From Rhodeus uyekii (taxonomy: Eukaryota; Chordata; Actinopteri; Cypriniformes; Acheilognathidae): a stretch of DNA of 64,000 nt. Location of the stretch: positions 3,323,001-3,387,000 of the forward strand of contig JAWRVZ010000016.1 of the NCBI GenBank assembly GCA_037043235.1, written 5' to 3'. Positions 25,526 to 34,880 of this stretch are shown piece by piece. Made by a program: the position numbers and the translations under genes. How positions within the stretch are numbered: position 1 is the first letter of the stretch; each line of letters starts with the position of its first letter. A model generated the notes under the pieces. That model saw only the letters and a program-made list of their open reading frames with translations, was not told the DNA's origin and did not search any database.

Positions 25526-28500
25526 ATGGCAGAAGGTGGTCAGTCTGCTAAGAGTGACAAAGAAAATATAACTGAGTATCTAAAATCCCAAGAATGTGTA
25601 GAGACACAGGTAGTAGATGTTGATGACACAATAGAACAAGAGCCACGAAGAACTCAAAGAGTGCGCAAGTTTACAGAGAAAGGTGAAGAATTACATAGTG
25701 AAAAGCTGAATAAACTTCAAAAGTGCTTTCAAAGCTCTTATGAGAAATGGAAGACTCTTGCTAGAGATGTTAGAAAAAGACTAATGGGCCATCTCTCTAG
25801 TGACATGCTGCACAGCCTCATAGATGCAGTAAGTGGAGCTTCAGACAACGTAAATGTTGCTTATGAAGAATTGCGACAAAATGTCAGTCCAGATAGTGAT
25901 ACTCGTCGGAGAGTAGACGCTTGTGGAGAAGTCACAAAAATGCTAGTTGAGTCAGCCATGAGTCGTTTAGGTGAAGAAGTTGAGAGTCAGGATCCTCATA
26001 GACCAGAGGCAAGCTGCATTGATACAGGTTCAGTGTTCTCATCCATAGTCTCCAGATCAAGTCATGGATGTTCCAGGTCTTCTTCTCAGTCTATGCACAA
26101 TTCAAGAGTGAGCTCCAGAGGTTCAAGTTTATCGTCTGCTAAAAAACAAGAAGCTGCTGCAGAAATCGCTGCAACTGAAGCAACTTTAGAAATATTACAG
26201 CAACAAGAGCAAGAGTTGGAAGAGCTCCAAAGACTTGAAGCTGAAGATAAAAGGAGAATAGCAGAACAAGAAGCTGAATCACTGAAGCGACGACTGGAAA
26301 GAGAAGAAGAAGAAGCTAAGGTACGTGTTAAGATTGAAGCTGAAAATGCTGCTAGACGAAAGGCATTGGAAGACAAACGCAGAGAGCTTGAGCGCTTGGA
26401 GACATTAAAAAGGTTGAATGCTGCAAAGGCAAGAATGCAAGTCTACGAGCAGAACGAAGACTCAAAGGAAGAAACAAGAGAGTTACTTCATGAGTTGACA
26501 TCTCTAAAAAAGAAGCATGCACCAAAGTTAAGCAGCTCAAGGTTAGAAAGCATACCACCACAGAAAAGTGTGACAAAACCATATCAAGAAGACAGTACGG
26601 CAGACCTTGTTAGGATGTTAGCAGAGTCTATCAGCTCAAGTCGTCTTCCTATACCCGAACCTGCAACGTTCTATGGAGACTCTCTCAAATTTAGTGATTG
26701 GAAAATCTCATTTCAAACCCTGATTGACAGGAAAAACATACCAGTTAATGAGAAGCTTTACTACTTACGCAAGTATGTGGAAGGACCAGCTAAGGCGGCC
26801 ATTGAAAGTTACTTCCTGCTGGGCACGGAAGCTGCATATCATGCAGCATGGAGTGTACTAGAAGAAAGGTATGGAAACCCATTTGTCATTGCTAAAGCCT
26901 TCAGAGACAAGCTTAATTCATGGCCAAAGATTGGTTCCAAGGACAGCGTTGAGCTGAGAGAATTTACAGACTTCCTCAGAGGTTGTGAAGCAGCCATGTC
27001 TCAGATTAAAGGCCTTGAAGTTCTCAATGATTGTAACGAGAACCAGAAAATTCTTTCTAAGCTTCCTGATTGGTTGGCTTCAATGTGGAATCGTCAGGTC
27101 ATAGAAACGGAAGAAGAAACTAAGACATTTCCTAACTTCAGTCAGTTTGTAAAGTTTCTGACACGAGAGGCTAAGATAGCTTGCAACCCAGTGACATCAC
27201 TTCATGCACTGAAGTCTCATGAGATCGGGAAAGGAAAGGTATCACGATATCAAGACACTAGAGCAAAAGTGTTGACAGTACAGTCCTGTGAGAAAGAAGT
27301 TGCAAAATGTGCCTTCTGTGAGCGATCAGGACATGGTATTCTCAAATGTTGGAAGTTTATGGAGAAGAATGTTACAGAGCGAGTCAAGTTTGTTCAAATG
27401 AATAAGCTATGCTTTGGATGTTTGAAACCTGGTCATCGCTCAAAGAACTGTGAAGACAGAAGTGTCTGTGAGAAGTGTCAGAAGAAGCACCCGTCATGTT
27501 TACATGAAGATCGTACTAAAGAAACAAAGGGGTCTTCACAGTCAAGCCAGTCAAAAGAACGTTTGAAAGAAAGAAACCAAGAGTTGACACTAAGTAAAGG
27601 TACCGCAGGAGATGCAGTATCCAACCGAGTAGTACAAGATGTAAATGGTACTCATACCTCTACAGTTGTTCCAGTATGGGTCTCAGCTACCAGTGAACCA
27701 AGTCATGAAGTTCTGGTATATGCACTTCTTGATACCCAGAGCGATACTACCTTCATCCTGGAAGAGATAGCTGAAGCTCTTGATACAAAGAAAGAATCTG
27801 TGCAGCTGAAGCTCTCAACGATGGTATCCAAAAGCACAGTTGTTCCATGCCAGAAGGTAACCGGTCTAATGGTTAGAGGATTTTATTCAGATAAGAAGAT
27901 CTCTTTGCCAGTAACTTATTCAAGAGAGTTCATTCCTGCAAACAGAACTCACATTCCTACACCCAAAACTGCAAGAGCATGGCCTCATCTAATGCATATA
28001 GCTGAGAAGATTGCTCCGCAACAAGTTTGTGATGTTGGCCTTCTGATTGGTTACAACTGCCCTCAAGCTCTCCTTCCTAGAGAGATTGTTTCTGGTAAAG
28101 AAAATCAACCATTTGCTCAAAGAACAGATCTAGGCTGGAGCATTGTTGGCTGTGGCAATTCCTCTTTAGACTACGGGGATGCCATTGGAGTGAGTCATCG
28201 AATTATAGTGAAGCAAGTGCTACCAAACCTGCAGTCTTCTCTCAATCTTACAAGTGAAGTTAAGTACATTTGTAGAACACAGATCAAGGAAGTAATCACT
28301 CCACTGAATGTCATCAAAGCTCTTGAGTCGGACTTCAATGAGAAAGTAGCAGAAGATAGTCGTATTTCTCAAGAAGATTTACGTTTTCTGTCAAAATTGG
28401 AAGCAGGCATCAGACACAAGGAAGATGGTCATTTTGAAATGCCTTTGCCTTTCAAAGAAGACAGACCAAACTTGCCTAATAATAAAGGATGTGCTATTCA

Positions 28501-31500
28501 TCGGCTCAAATGCTTAGAAAAAAGGCTGAAAAGAGATGAGAAATACTGCAAAGATTATGTAGGCTTTATGAGTGAGACAATTGCTCGAGGAGATGCTGAA
28601 AAGGTCCCAGCGGATAAAACTGACAAGAATCCTGCTTGGTACATTCCCCATCACGGTGTTTATCATCCTCAGAAACCTGGGAAGATCCGTGTAGTTTTTG
28701 ATTGCTCAGCAAAGTTCCAAGGTGCATCCCTCAATGACCATTTGCTAATTGGTCCAGAGTTAACAAACACACTTATAGGGGTTCTCTGTCGTTTCCGCAA
28801 AGGTCCGATAGCAATCATGTGTGATATAGAGCGCATGTTTCACCAATTTCACGTGAAGGAAGAGGATCAAGACTATCTGCGGTTTCTCTGGTGGGAAAAA
28901 GGAGATCTAGAATCCCAGCCACAGGTCTATTGGATGAAAGTTCACCTTTTTGGTGCAGCCTCATCACCTGGATGTGCCAACTATGGCCTCAAGCATATTG
29001 CTGCTCAGGGTCGTGGTTGTTTCAGTGAAGCCTCCGTTCGATTCATAGAAAGGAATTTCTATGTTGACGATGGATTGACAAGTGTCTCAACAGTAGATGA
29101 AGCTATCAAGTTAATAAAGGAAGCAAGAGAACTTTGTAGCACAGGAAAGCTTTGTTTACATAAATTTGTGTCAAACAATCAAGAAGTGAAAGCATCAATT
29201 CCTCAGGAAGAATGTGCTCAGAGTGCTGTGGACCTTGACTTAACTTTGGGTGAAATTCACATGGAAAGGGCACTTGGTGTGAAATGGTGCATCAGATCTG
29301 ATAGCTTCCAGTTCAGAGTGTTCGTTAAGGAACAACCACTAACTAGAAGAGGAGTCTTGTCTACTGTGGCTTCTATATATGACCCACTCGGCTTTGCAGC
29401 ACCCTTCATCCTTGTTGGTAAGCAAATACTACAGCAGATGTGTCAAGATAAGGTTGGCTGGGATGAACCACTTAATGACGACTTGCTGACAAAGTGGGAA
29501 GGTTGGCTTTCAGAGCTGCGAAACTTGGCTGATGTGAAGATACAGCGATGTTATCTTCCCTCGTTCTTTAAGGAAGTCCAGCGTTATGAGCTTCATCATT
29601 TCTCCGATGCTAGTGCGTCAGGATATGGAGAATGCATATATCTCAGAGCCATTGAAGCATCAGGAGATGTTCATTGTTCCTTGATTATGGGCAAAGCCAG
29701 AGTTTCTCCTACTAAGGTTACGACCATACCAAGACTAGAGTTATCAGCGGCAGTAGTTGCTGTGCAAATAAGTGACTTGCTCAGGAATGAGTTAGAGATA
29801 GACAATCTAGAAGAGTACTTCTGGACAGATTCAAAGGTTGTCCTTGGGTACATTAACAATGACGCAAAAAGATTTCATGTGTTTGTAGCAAACCGTGTTC
29901 AACGCATTAAACAAAGTACAGATACTAAACAATGGAGATATGTGACCTCTGAAAAGAACCCTGCTGATTATGCATCCAGAGGCCTTACAGCGAAAGAGCT
30001 CATATCCTCCAACTGGTTTACTGGACCAAAGTTTCTGTGGCAAGATGAACTGCCAAGAGATGTTAAGGTGGGAGAGATCTTAGACAATGACCCAGAGTTA
30101 CGAAAAGTTCAAGTTCACACAACCCAAGCTAAGGAAGAAAGATCATTGCTTGATCGACTTCACAAGTTTTCAGATTGGGCAAGGGTGGTAAAGGCAATTG
30201 CAAGACTTCAGCGACGTGCCAGGGAAGTCAAGGGTCTAAGTCCAAGGGTCAATGATGCCACTAGCATTGAAGAAAGAAAGGATGCAGAGCTTACCATTAT
30301 CAAAATGGTTCAGCAATCAGTTTTTTGTGATGAGATTCAAAGACTCCATAAACAGAAAGAGATTGAGTCCAACAACAGCACAAACAAGCTGCATCGCCTG
30401 AATCCCTTCTTAGATGAGCATGGTATCCTCAGGGTAGGAGGTCGCTTAGCACATGCTGCGTTACATCCACATGTGAAACACCCAGCAATTCTCCCACGAC
30501 AAAGTCATATATCAGCGTTACTCATTAAACATTATCATGAGCAAGTGCATCATCAAGGAAGAGGAATGACTACAAATGCACTGCGATCAAGTGGTTTCTG
30601 GATTCTGGGATGTAGCAAAGCAGTGTCTTCACATATCTACAAATGCACAAGGTGCAGAAAACTCAGAAGATGCACCGAAGAGCAAAGGATGGCGAATCTT
30701 CCTCAGGAACGTATGGAGACAACCCCTCCTTTCACATATTGTGGGATGGACTGTTTCGGTCCTTTCTGTGTTAAAGAAGGAAGAAAGGAGTTGAAGCGTT
30801 ATGGACTTCTATTTACATGTATGTGTTCTAGGGCTGTACATACAGAAATGCTTGATGATTTGTCCACTGATGCATTCATTAATGCTTTACGTGCTTTCAT
30901 TGCCATACGTGGACCTGTGCGTCAACTTAGATCTGATCGGGGTACTAATTTCGCTGGTGCAAGACGAGAATTTGCTGAAGCTATGAAAGACATGAATCAA
31001 GAACGCTTAAAGGAATTTGGCTGTGAGTTCATCATGAACACTCCTTCAGCCAGTCACATGGGTGGCGTTTGGGAGAGGCAAATTCGGACAATAAGAAGTG
31101 TATTGACATCCATTCAGGATCAATCAGCTCAAAGACTTGATAGTGCTTCTCTAAGAACATTTTTATATGAAGTCATGGCTATCGTGAATAGCAGACCCTT
31201 AACCACAGAGTATCTGTATGATCCATCTGGCCCGCAGCCGCTTACTCCTAACCATATCTTGACAATGAAGTCTTCAGTAATTTTACCTCCACCTGGAGAG
31301 TTTGTCAAGGAAGACCTTTACCTTCGCAAGAGATGGCGTAAGGTGCAGTACTTAGCTAATGTGTTCTGGTCAAGATGGAGAAAAGAATATCTTCTAAACC
31401 TGCAGCAGAGACAGAAATGGCACAAACATCGTAGGAATGCAAAGGTCAATGATATTGTCATTCTGAAAGATGACATGGCTCCACGTAGTCAGTGGAAGTT

Positions 31501-31663
31501 AGCTAAGGTAACAGAGGTGCACAGTAGTACAGATGGCTGTGTGAGAACAGTGAAGCTATTGATCAGTGATGCAACGTTAGATAAAAAGGGCAAACGTGTT
31601 TCTAAACCAACTTACCTTGAAAGGCCTATTCAGAAAATAGTTACACTCGTGGAAGCAGATTAA
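25526..31663 (+). CDS. Gag-Pol polyprotein of the BEL/Pao element (2045 aa, intact)
   Basis: One uninterrupted frame encodes the whole machinery. The start ATG has A at -3 and G at +4. Domains in order: a charged N-terminal region, a long Glu/Arg/Lys-rich coiled coil (about 210-306), a BEL/Pao-type gag region starting PIPEPATFYGDSLKFSDWK (about 373), two zinc knuckles (CAFCERSGHGILKC about 595 and CFGCLKPGHRSKNC about 630) plus a further Cys cluster, an aspartic protease with LLDTQSDTTF (about 734), RT with VFDCSAKFQGASLNDHL and a YVDD active site (about 1178), RNase H, an integrase zinc domain (about 1675-1710) and DDE residues near 1741, 1803 and 1847. The protease triad reads D-T-Q rather than D-T/S-G. 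All other catalytic motifs are present, so the copy may be active. No envelope domain is seen. Confidence 0.96.
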   Translation: MAEGGQSAKSDKENITEYLKSQECVETQVVDVDDTIEQEPRRTQRVRKFTEKGEELHSEKLNKLQKCFQSSYEKWKTLARDVRKRLMGHLSSDMLHSLIDAVSGASDNVNVAYEELRQNVSPDSDTRRRVDACGEVTKMLVESAMSRLGEEVESQDPHRPEASCIDTGSVFSSIVSRSSHGCSRSSSQSMHNSRVSSRGSSLSSAKKQEAAAEIAATEATLEILQQQEQELEELQRLEAEDKRRIAEQEAESLKRRLEREEEEAKVRVKIEAENAARRKALEDKRRELERLETLKRLNAAKARMQVYEQNEDSKEETRELLHELTSLKKKHAPKLSSSRLESIPPQKSVTKPYQEDSTADLVRMLAESISSSRLPIPEPATFYGDSLKFSDWKISFQTLIDRKNIPVNEKLYYLRKYVEGPAKAAIESYFLLGTEAAYHAAWSVLEERYGNPFVIAKAFRDKLNSWPKIGSKDSVELREFTDFLRGCEAAMSQIKGLEVLNDCNENQKILSKLPDWLASMWNRQVIETEEETKTFPNFSQFVKFLTREAKIACNPVTSLHALKSHEIGKGKVSRYQDTRAKVLTVQSCEKEVAKCAFCERSGHGILKCWKFMEKNVTERVKFVQMNKLCFGCLKPGHRSKNCEDRSVCEKCQKKHPSCLHEDRTKETKGSSQSSQSKERLKERNQELTLSKGTAGDAVSNRVVQDVNGTHTSTVVPVWVSATSEPSHEVLVYALLDTQSDTTFILEEIAEALDTKKESVQLKLSTMVSKSTVVPCQKVTGLMVRGFYSDKKISLPVTYSREFIPANRTHIPTPKTARAWPHLMHIAEKIAPQQVCDVGLLIGYNCPQALLPREIVSGKENQPFAQRTDLGWSIVGCGNSSLDYGDAIGVSHRIIVKQVLPNLQSSLNLTSEVKYICRTQIKEVITPLNVIKALESDFNEKVAEDSRISQEDLRFLSKLEAGIRHKEDGHFEMPLPFKEDRPNLPNNKGCAIHRLKCLEKRLKRDEKYCKDYVGFMSETIARGDAEKVPADKTDKNPAWYIPHHGVYHPQKPGKIRVVFDCSAKFQGASLNDHLLIGPELTNTLIGVLCRFRKGPIAIMCDIERMFHQFHVKEEDQDYLRFLWWEKGDLESQPQVYWMKVHLFGAASSPGCANYGLKHIAAQGRGCFSEASVRFIERNFYVDDGLTSVSTVDEAIKLIKEARELCSTGKLCLHKFVSNNQEVKASIPQEECAQSAVDLDLTLGEIHMERALGVKWCIRSDSFQFRVFVKEQPLTRRGVLSTVASIYDPLGFAAPFILVGKQILQQMCQDKVGWDEPLNDDLLTKWEGWLSELRNLADVKIQRCYLPSFFKEVQRYELHHFSDASASGYGECIYLRAIEASGDVHCSLIMGKARVSPTKVTTIPRLELSAAVVAVQISDLLRNELEIDNLEEYFWTDSKVVLGYINNDAKRFHVFVANRVQRIKQSTDTKQWRYVTSEKNPADYASRGLTAKELISSNWFTGPKFLWQDELPRDVKVGEILDNDPELRKVQVHTTQAKEERSLLDRLHKFSDWARVVKAIARLQRRAREVKGLSPRVNDATSIEERKDAELTIIKMVQQSVFCDEIQRLHKQKEIESNNSTNKLHRLNPFLDEHGILRVGGRLAHAALHPHVKHPAILPRQSHISALLIKHYHEQVHHQGRGMTTNALRSSGFWILGCSKAVSSHIYKCTRCRKLRRCTEEQRMANLPQERMETTPPFTYCGMDCFGPFCVKEGRKELKRYGLLFTCMCSRAVHTEMLDDLSTDAFINALRAFIAIRGPVRQLRSDRGTNFAGARREFAEAMKDMNQERLKEFGCEFIMNTPSASHMGGVWERQIRTIRSVLTSIQDQSAQRLDSASLRTFLYEVMAIVNSRPLTTEYLYDPSGPQPLTPNHILTMKSSVILPPPGEFVKEDLYLRKRWRKVQYLANVFWSRWRKEYLLNLQQRQKWHKHRRNAKVNDIVILKDDMAPRSQWKLAKVTEVHSSTDGCVRTVKLLISDATLDKKGKRVSKPTYLERPIQKIVTLVEAD

Positions 31664-31760
31664 GAGTTTACTGTCTACCATTCCTTACATTAATCCATCA
31701 TAATTTTGATTAAAAGTTATCTTGAGTTACAAAAATCACAAGAAAGTGCTTTGGTGGGAG

Positions 31761-32319
31761 TGTAACTGACAGAGAAGTCAATTGATTTGTTATGTTTATT
31801 TTATCATTTAAATATTTTGTATACTTTTATTTTGAAACTGTTTAGAGCTGTTTGAGTTAAGACTTTTATTATGAAGAGTATACAGTGACTGCTAGAAAGA
31901 GATCGGCAGCACGCGGCAAGTTCAAGAGCTGCACATGTTTATTGTTTATATGTAATCATCTGAAGTTGAAAGGACCTTCGTTGCAAGATTTAGCTCTCTT
32001 TTGGTGTTAAGCAGCCAATGAAGTGAGTTTTTCATTTATATTTCATTTATATTGTGTGTGATTTCAATGTGATTGTGTTGCCATGTGGAAATGATTGATA
32101 TCTGAATGATTGTTATTATGCTGTTCAATCGAACTTATATTTGTTTGGAAAATGTAAATAGACAATATTTATTTATTTTATGTACTTTATTTTAACTTTA
32201 TTTTGTGTATTTAGTTCTCACGGCATCTTTTGGATGGTTGTCCTTGTGATGAACCTGAAAATAAAGCGTCAGTCATCAGAGAATACTTGTGCTCGTGAAA
32301 TCACTTGGGGGGAGCTACA
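31761..32319 (+). repeat. 3' LTR of the BEL/Pao element (559 bp)
   Basis: Starts TGTAACTGACAG directly after the purine tract and ends GGAGCTACA before TTAAG. It is nearly identical to the 5' LTR. Confidence 0.95.
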
Positions 32320-32960
32320 TTAAGCCTGGCCACTGCACAATACTCACCCTCTATAAGCACCTCTTATACGCAGGAGTCAGAGGTGGTGAGTCCTCTGTGT
32401 CTCCTGTTTCAATGCTGACCATTTCCAGCTCCATGGAGCCAGATAGCTAGTGACTGGTGCCAGACTGGTGCTTCATCCTGGGTGAAAGAACCGAACCTTG
32501 AGAGACACAAGCCGCAGTACTCTCCTTGAAGAGCAGTCAGCGGTAATGAAGCATTCTTATTTGTAACTATTCACCGTGCTCTGCTCCCAGACAAACAACG
32601 CATAGTTTGTGTGAATCACCACCTGTAATAAAACAAGGACATAGTGGAACACACTGACCCACACACTCACCCATATATTTATTTTTTTATGACTTTTTAC
32701 AATGGTGTTTCAACTCCTAACAAACAGAGATTGCTGCAGTATTATCTTGACAGACAAAGACCAAATGGACAAATGATAACACAAAGCACTCACTGAAGAT
32801 TCAGAAGCTAGCATGCTGTTTGTTCCTGGTGTACTTTATAGTTTCCTGATTGTGACATCGTTCTGTCATGGACTGATTTCAAATGTGCTTCACAACATAA
32901 TTAAGCAGAGGTGTACCCTCAGCATTTCGACACAGCTCGAGTTCCCCTGAGAGGGAATAA
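32320..32960 (-). mobile_element. DIRS remnant right of the BEL/Pao insertion (left terminus of the minus-strand element)
   Basis: On the minus strand the right-hand end reads TTCCCTCTCAGGGGAACTCG (32936-32955), close to the DIRS terminal motif seen at 57140-57165 and 60103-60125. A GAAGCACATTTG stretch and a gag-like region follow. With 23740-24410 it forms one minus-strand DIRS copy split by the BEL/Pao insertion. Coding content is degenerate. Confidence 0.6.
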
Positions 32961-33039
32961 AATTCAGTAATATCGAAATTGGTTCTTGTGTTTTGTGTGA
33001 TGTCATAACACTAATACCAAAAAGTCTTGATGTTTTTGA

Positions 33040-33490
33040 TGTGCAGGCATATTTGACTTGAGCTCTGGATACAACTTTCATGAAGTTCATCACAGCAACT
33101 GGATCAGGGCATCAGTGAGCTCCTGGAAAGTTTGTGCTGCTGGATGCTATGATACATAATGTCCCAGAGGTTCTCAATTGGATTCAAGTCTGGAGAACAT
33201 CATCTAAAAACTGCCAACACACTCTAGCCAGTTGGGTCCTCATGCCACCCTCATGAAGTCTGATTCTGATAGTTTGCTCAGAAACTTGCACACCATCAGC
33301 CTGCTGGAGGTCATTTTGTAGGGTTGTTGCAGTGCTCCTCACACAAAGGAGCAGATACTGGTCCTGGTAATGGGTTGTTACACTTCTATGTTCCCTTCCA
33401 GTTCTCCTCACGTAAAAGCTTGTCTCCCAGTATCTCCTCCATGCTCTTGAAACCGTGCTGCGAGCAGAGATGGGTGGTATTTTAATTAAA
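33040..33490 (-). pseudogene. Tc1-like transposase remnant with internal deletion, minus strand
   Basis: From 33490 downward, the minus strand gives the helix-turn-helix part of a Tc1 transposase (VSRAWRRYWETSF, ATTLQNDLQQADGVQVSEQT, IRIRLHEGGMRT). It then jumps to RVCWQFLDD and, in another frame, to SPDLNPIENLWDIM near 33200-33150. The central catalytic part between GGMRT and VCWQFLDD is missing, so this is a deletion derivative. The plus-strand copy at 48030-49410 is of the same type. Confidence 0.82.
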
Positions 33491-33651
33491 TACATTTAAA
33501 ATACATATTTAATTACTTTTCAGTATTTTGTCATTTGTATTTTCCTTAACAACAATAAATAAAATAGAATATGTAATTAAATCATTTTTAATCATTTTTC
33601 AAATAAGTCACTTTATTCTTACAAAATAATAAGTTTCAACAAGACGCTTAA
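33491..33651. other. AT-rich repeat-like stretch
   Basis: ATTTTAATTAAATACATTTAAAATACATATT and a following TTTGTATTTTCC resemble the terminal part of a fish DNA transposon, but no pair of ends is visible. Confidence 0.3.
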
Positions 33652-33930
33652 TGTCACACGGATGACGATGTATGATGCGGAAAGGACGAGGAGGCAGCTC
33701 TGCAGCACACTTAGACTTTATTCTCTAACTCAAAACCAAAATACTGAGAACAGAGAACACGGAGAACATCCACACACACAGGACATCCATAAAACACTGA
33801 CAATCACCGACAAGGACAAGGGAAACAAGGAAATGAGGACTAGGTGACGCAACTTGGGACATGATTAGACACAGGACTGGGAAGATACACAAGGGAACCC
33901 GGATGTGACAGACACGACAAGACTGTGACA
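33652..33930 (-). repeat. Solo LTR (279 bp), minus strand, CTTAA target duplication
   Basis: On the minus strand it starts TGTCACAGTCTTGTCGTG and ends CCGTGTGACA. The flanks are CTTAA on both sides (33647-33651 and 33931-33935), a perfect five-base duplication. It shares its beginning with the LTR at 11256-11595. No internal sequence remains, so it is a solo LTR. Confidence 0.88.
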
Positions 33931-34417
33931 CTTAATAGGTCCACATACATATAAAATACGAACAGGGTTATCAAATAGCCTTTCACAGTTTTTAGCTAGC
34001 TTTAAGAACATCACATATTGATCATTTCCACATTTCTTGGTTTCTCAGATGATGAAGTCAGCATAGTTGATTCAACTTCTATAGCAGTGAATGAACAAGG
34101 TCAGAAAACAAAGTCAGACACAAGTAAAAAAAGCTACTTTTGTGCGCAGTAAAACAGCTTTAAAGTAGACATTATTCACTGAATTCACTAAAAATTAGTG
34201 CAAATAGCTACAGGTGACAAGACTAATAAGGTTACTGATGACGTAACAGGTTAATAGAAACACATAGGAGATCATGGGAGGAAACAGGAAGTAGACAAAA
34301 GACATAGTTACGGTTTCTGTGTACCGGTAACATATTTTTTGATGTCTCAAGTTGGCATTGAGCGGGAATCCTTTATTAGTGGGAATGGTGTGACTTCACT
34401 AGGTGTCGGTAGCAACA

Positions 34418-34442
34418 ACGGCAATCTCTCTCTCTCTCTCTC
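34418..34442. repeat. (TC)n microsatellite
   Basis: A run of CT dinucleotides immediately upstream of the L2 fragment. Confidence 0.8.
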
Positions 34443-34535
34443 ATTCTCACTGTCTCTCATGGACGCCGCTCTCTTCACTTCTTGAGACCTTCGCCTCTTT
34501 CTTTATATTATCCTGTAGATTAATTGTGCTTTTGT

Positions 34536-34880
34536 TGGTGTGCTCTTTGATACCAATCTTTCATTTGAAAGCCATGTTTCTAGCATCTGTAAAATGGCAT
34601 TCTTCCATCTTAAAAATACATCTAAATTGCGACATATGCTCTCAAAGACCAACGCGCAAAAGTTAGTTCATGCGTTCACGAGTTCAAGGCTAGATTATTG
34701 TAATGCTCTACTAGGTGGTTGCCCTGCACACTTAATAAACAAATTCCAGCTGGTCCAAAATGCAGCAGCTCAAGTTCTTACTAGAACCAGGAAGTATGAG
34801 CATATTAGCCCAGTTCTGTCAAACCTGCACTGGCTTCCTATTAAACACCGAATACATTTTAATTACTTACGTAATTTGTA
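34536..34880 (+). pseudogene. L2/CR1-type LINE reverse transcriptase fragment
   Basis: The frame at 34540-34881 gives the C-terminal end of an L2-like RT: LFDTNLSFESHVSSICK, LVHAFTSSRLDYCNALLGG, LVQNAAAQVLTRTRKYEHI and LHWLPIKHRI. These blocks are characteristic of vertebrate L2/Maui-type LINEs. Endonuclease and the RT core are absent, as expected from 5' truncation during target-primed reverse transcription, and the reading frame stops at a decayed end. Confidence 0.88.

Larger units (their letters stand above)
24411..32319 (+). mobile_element. Intact BEL/Pao LTR retrotransposon
   Basis: A complete element of 7909 bp: 5' LTR (24411-24971), leader, one long gag-pol frame (25526-31663), purine-rich tract GGTGGGAG just before the 3' LTR, and 3' LTR (31761-32319). 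Both flanks carry the five bases TTAAG (24406-24410 and 32320-32324), the target duplication. The LTRs differ by one substitution and a two-base indel, so insertion was recent. The coding frame has no break. There is no envelope-like frame after pol. It sits in a minus-strand DIRS remnant, far upstream of brinp3. Confidence 0.96.
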
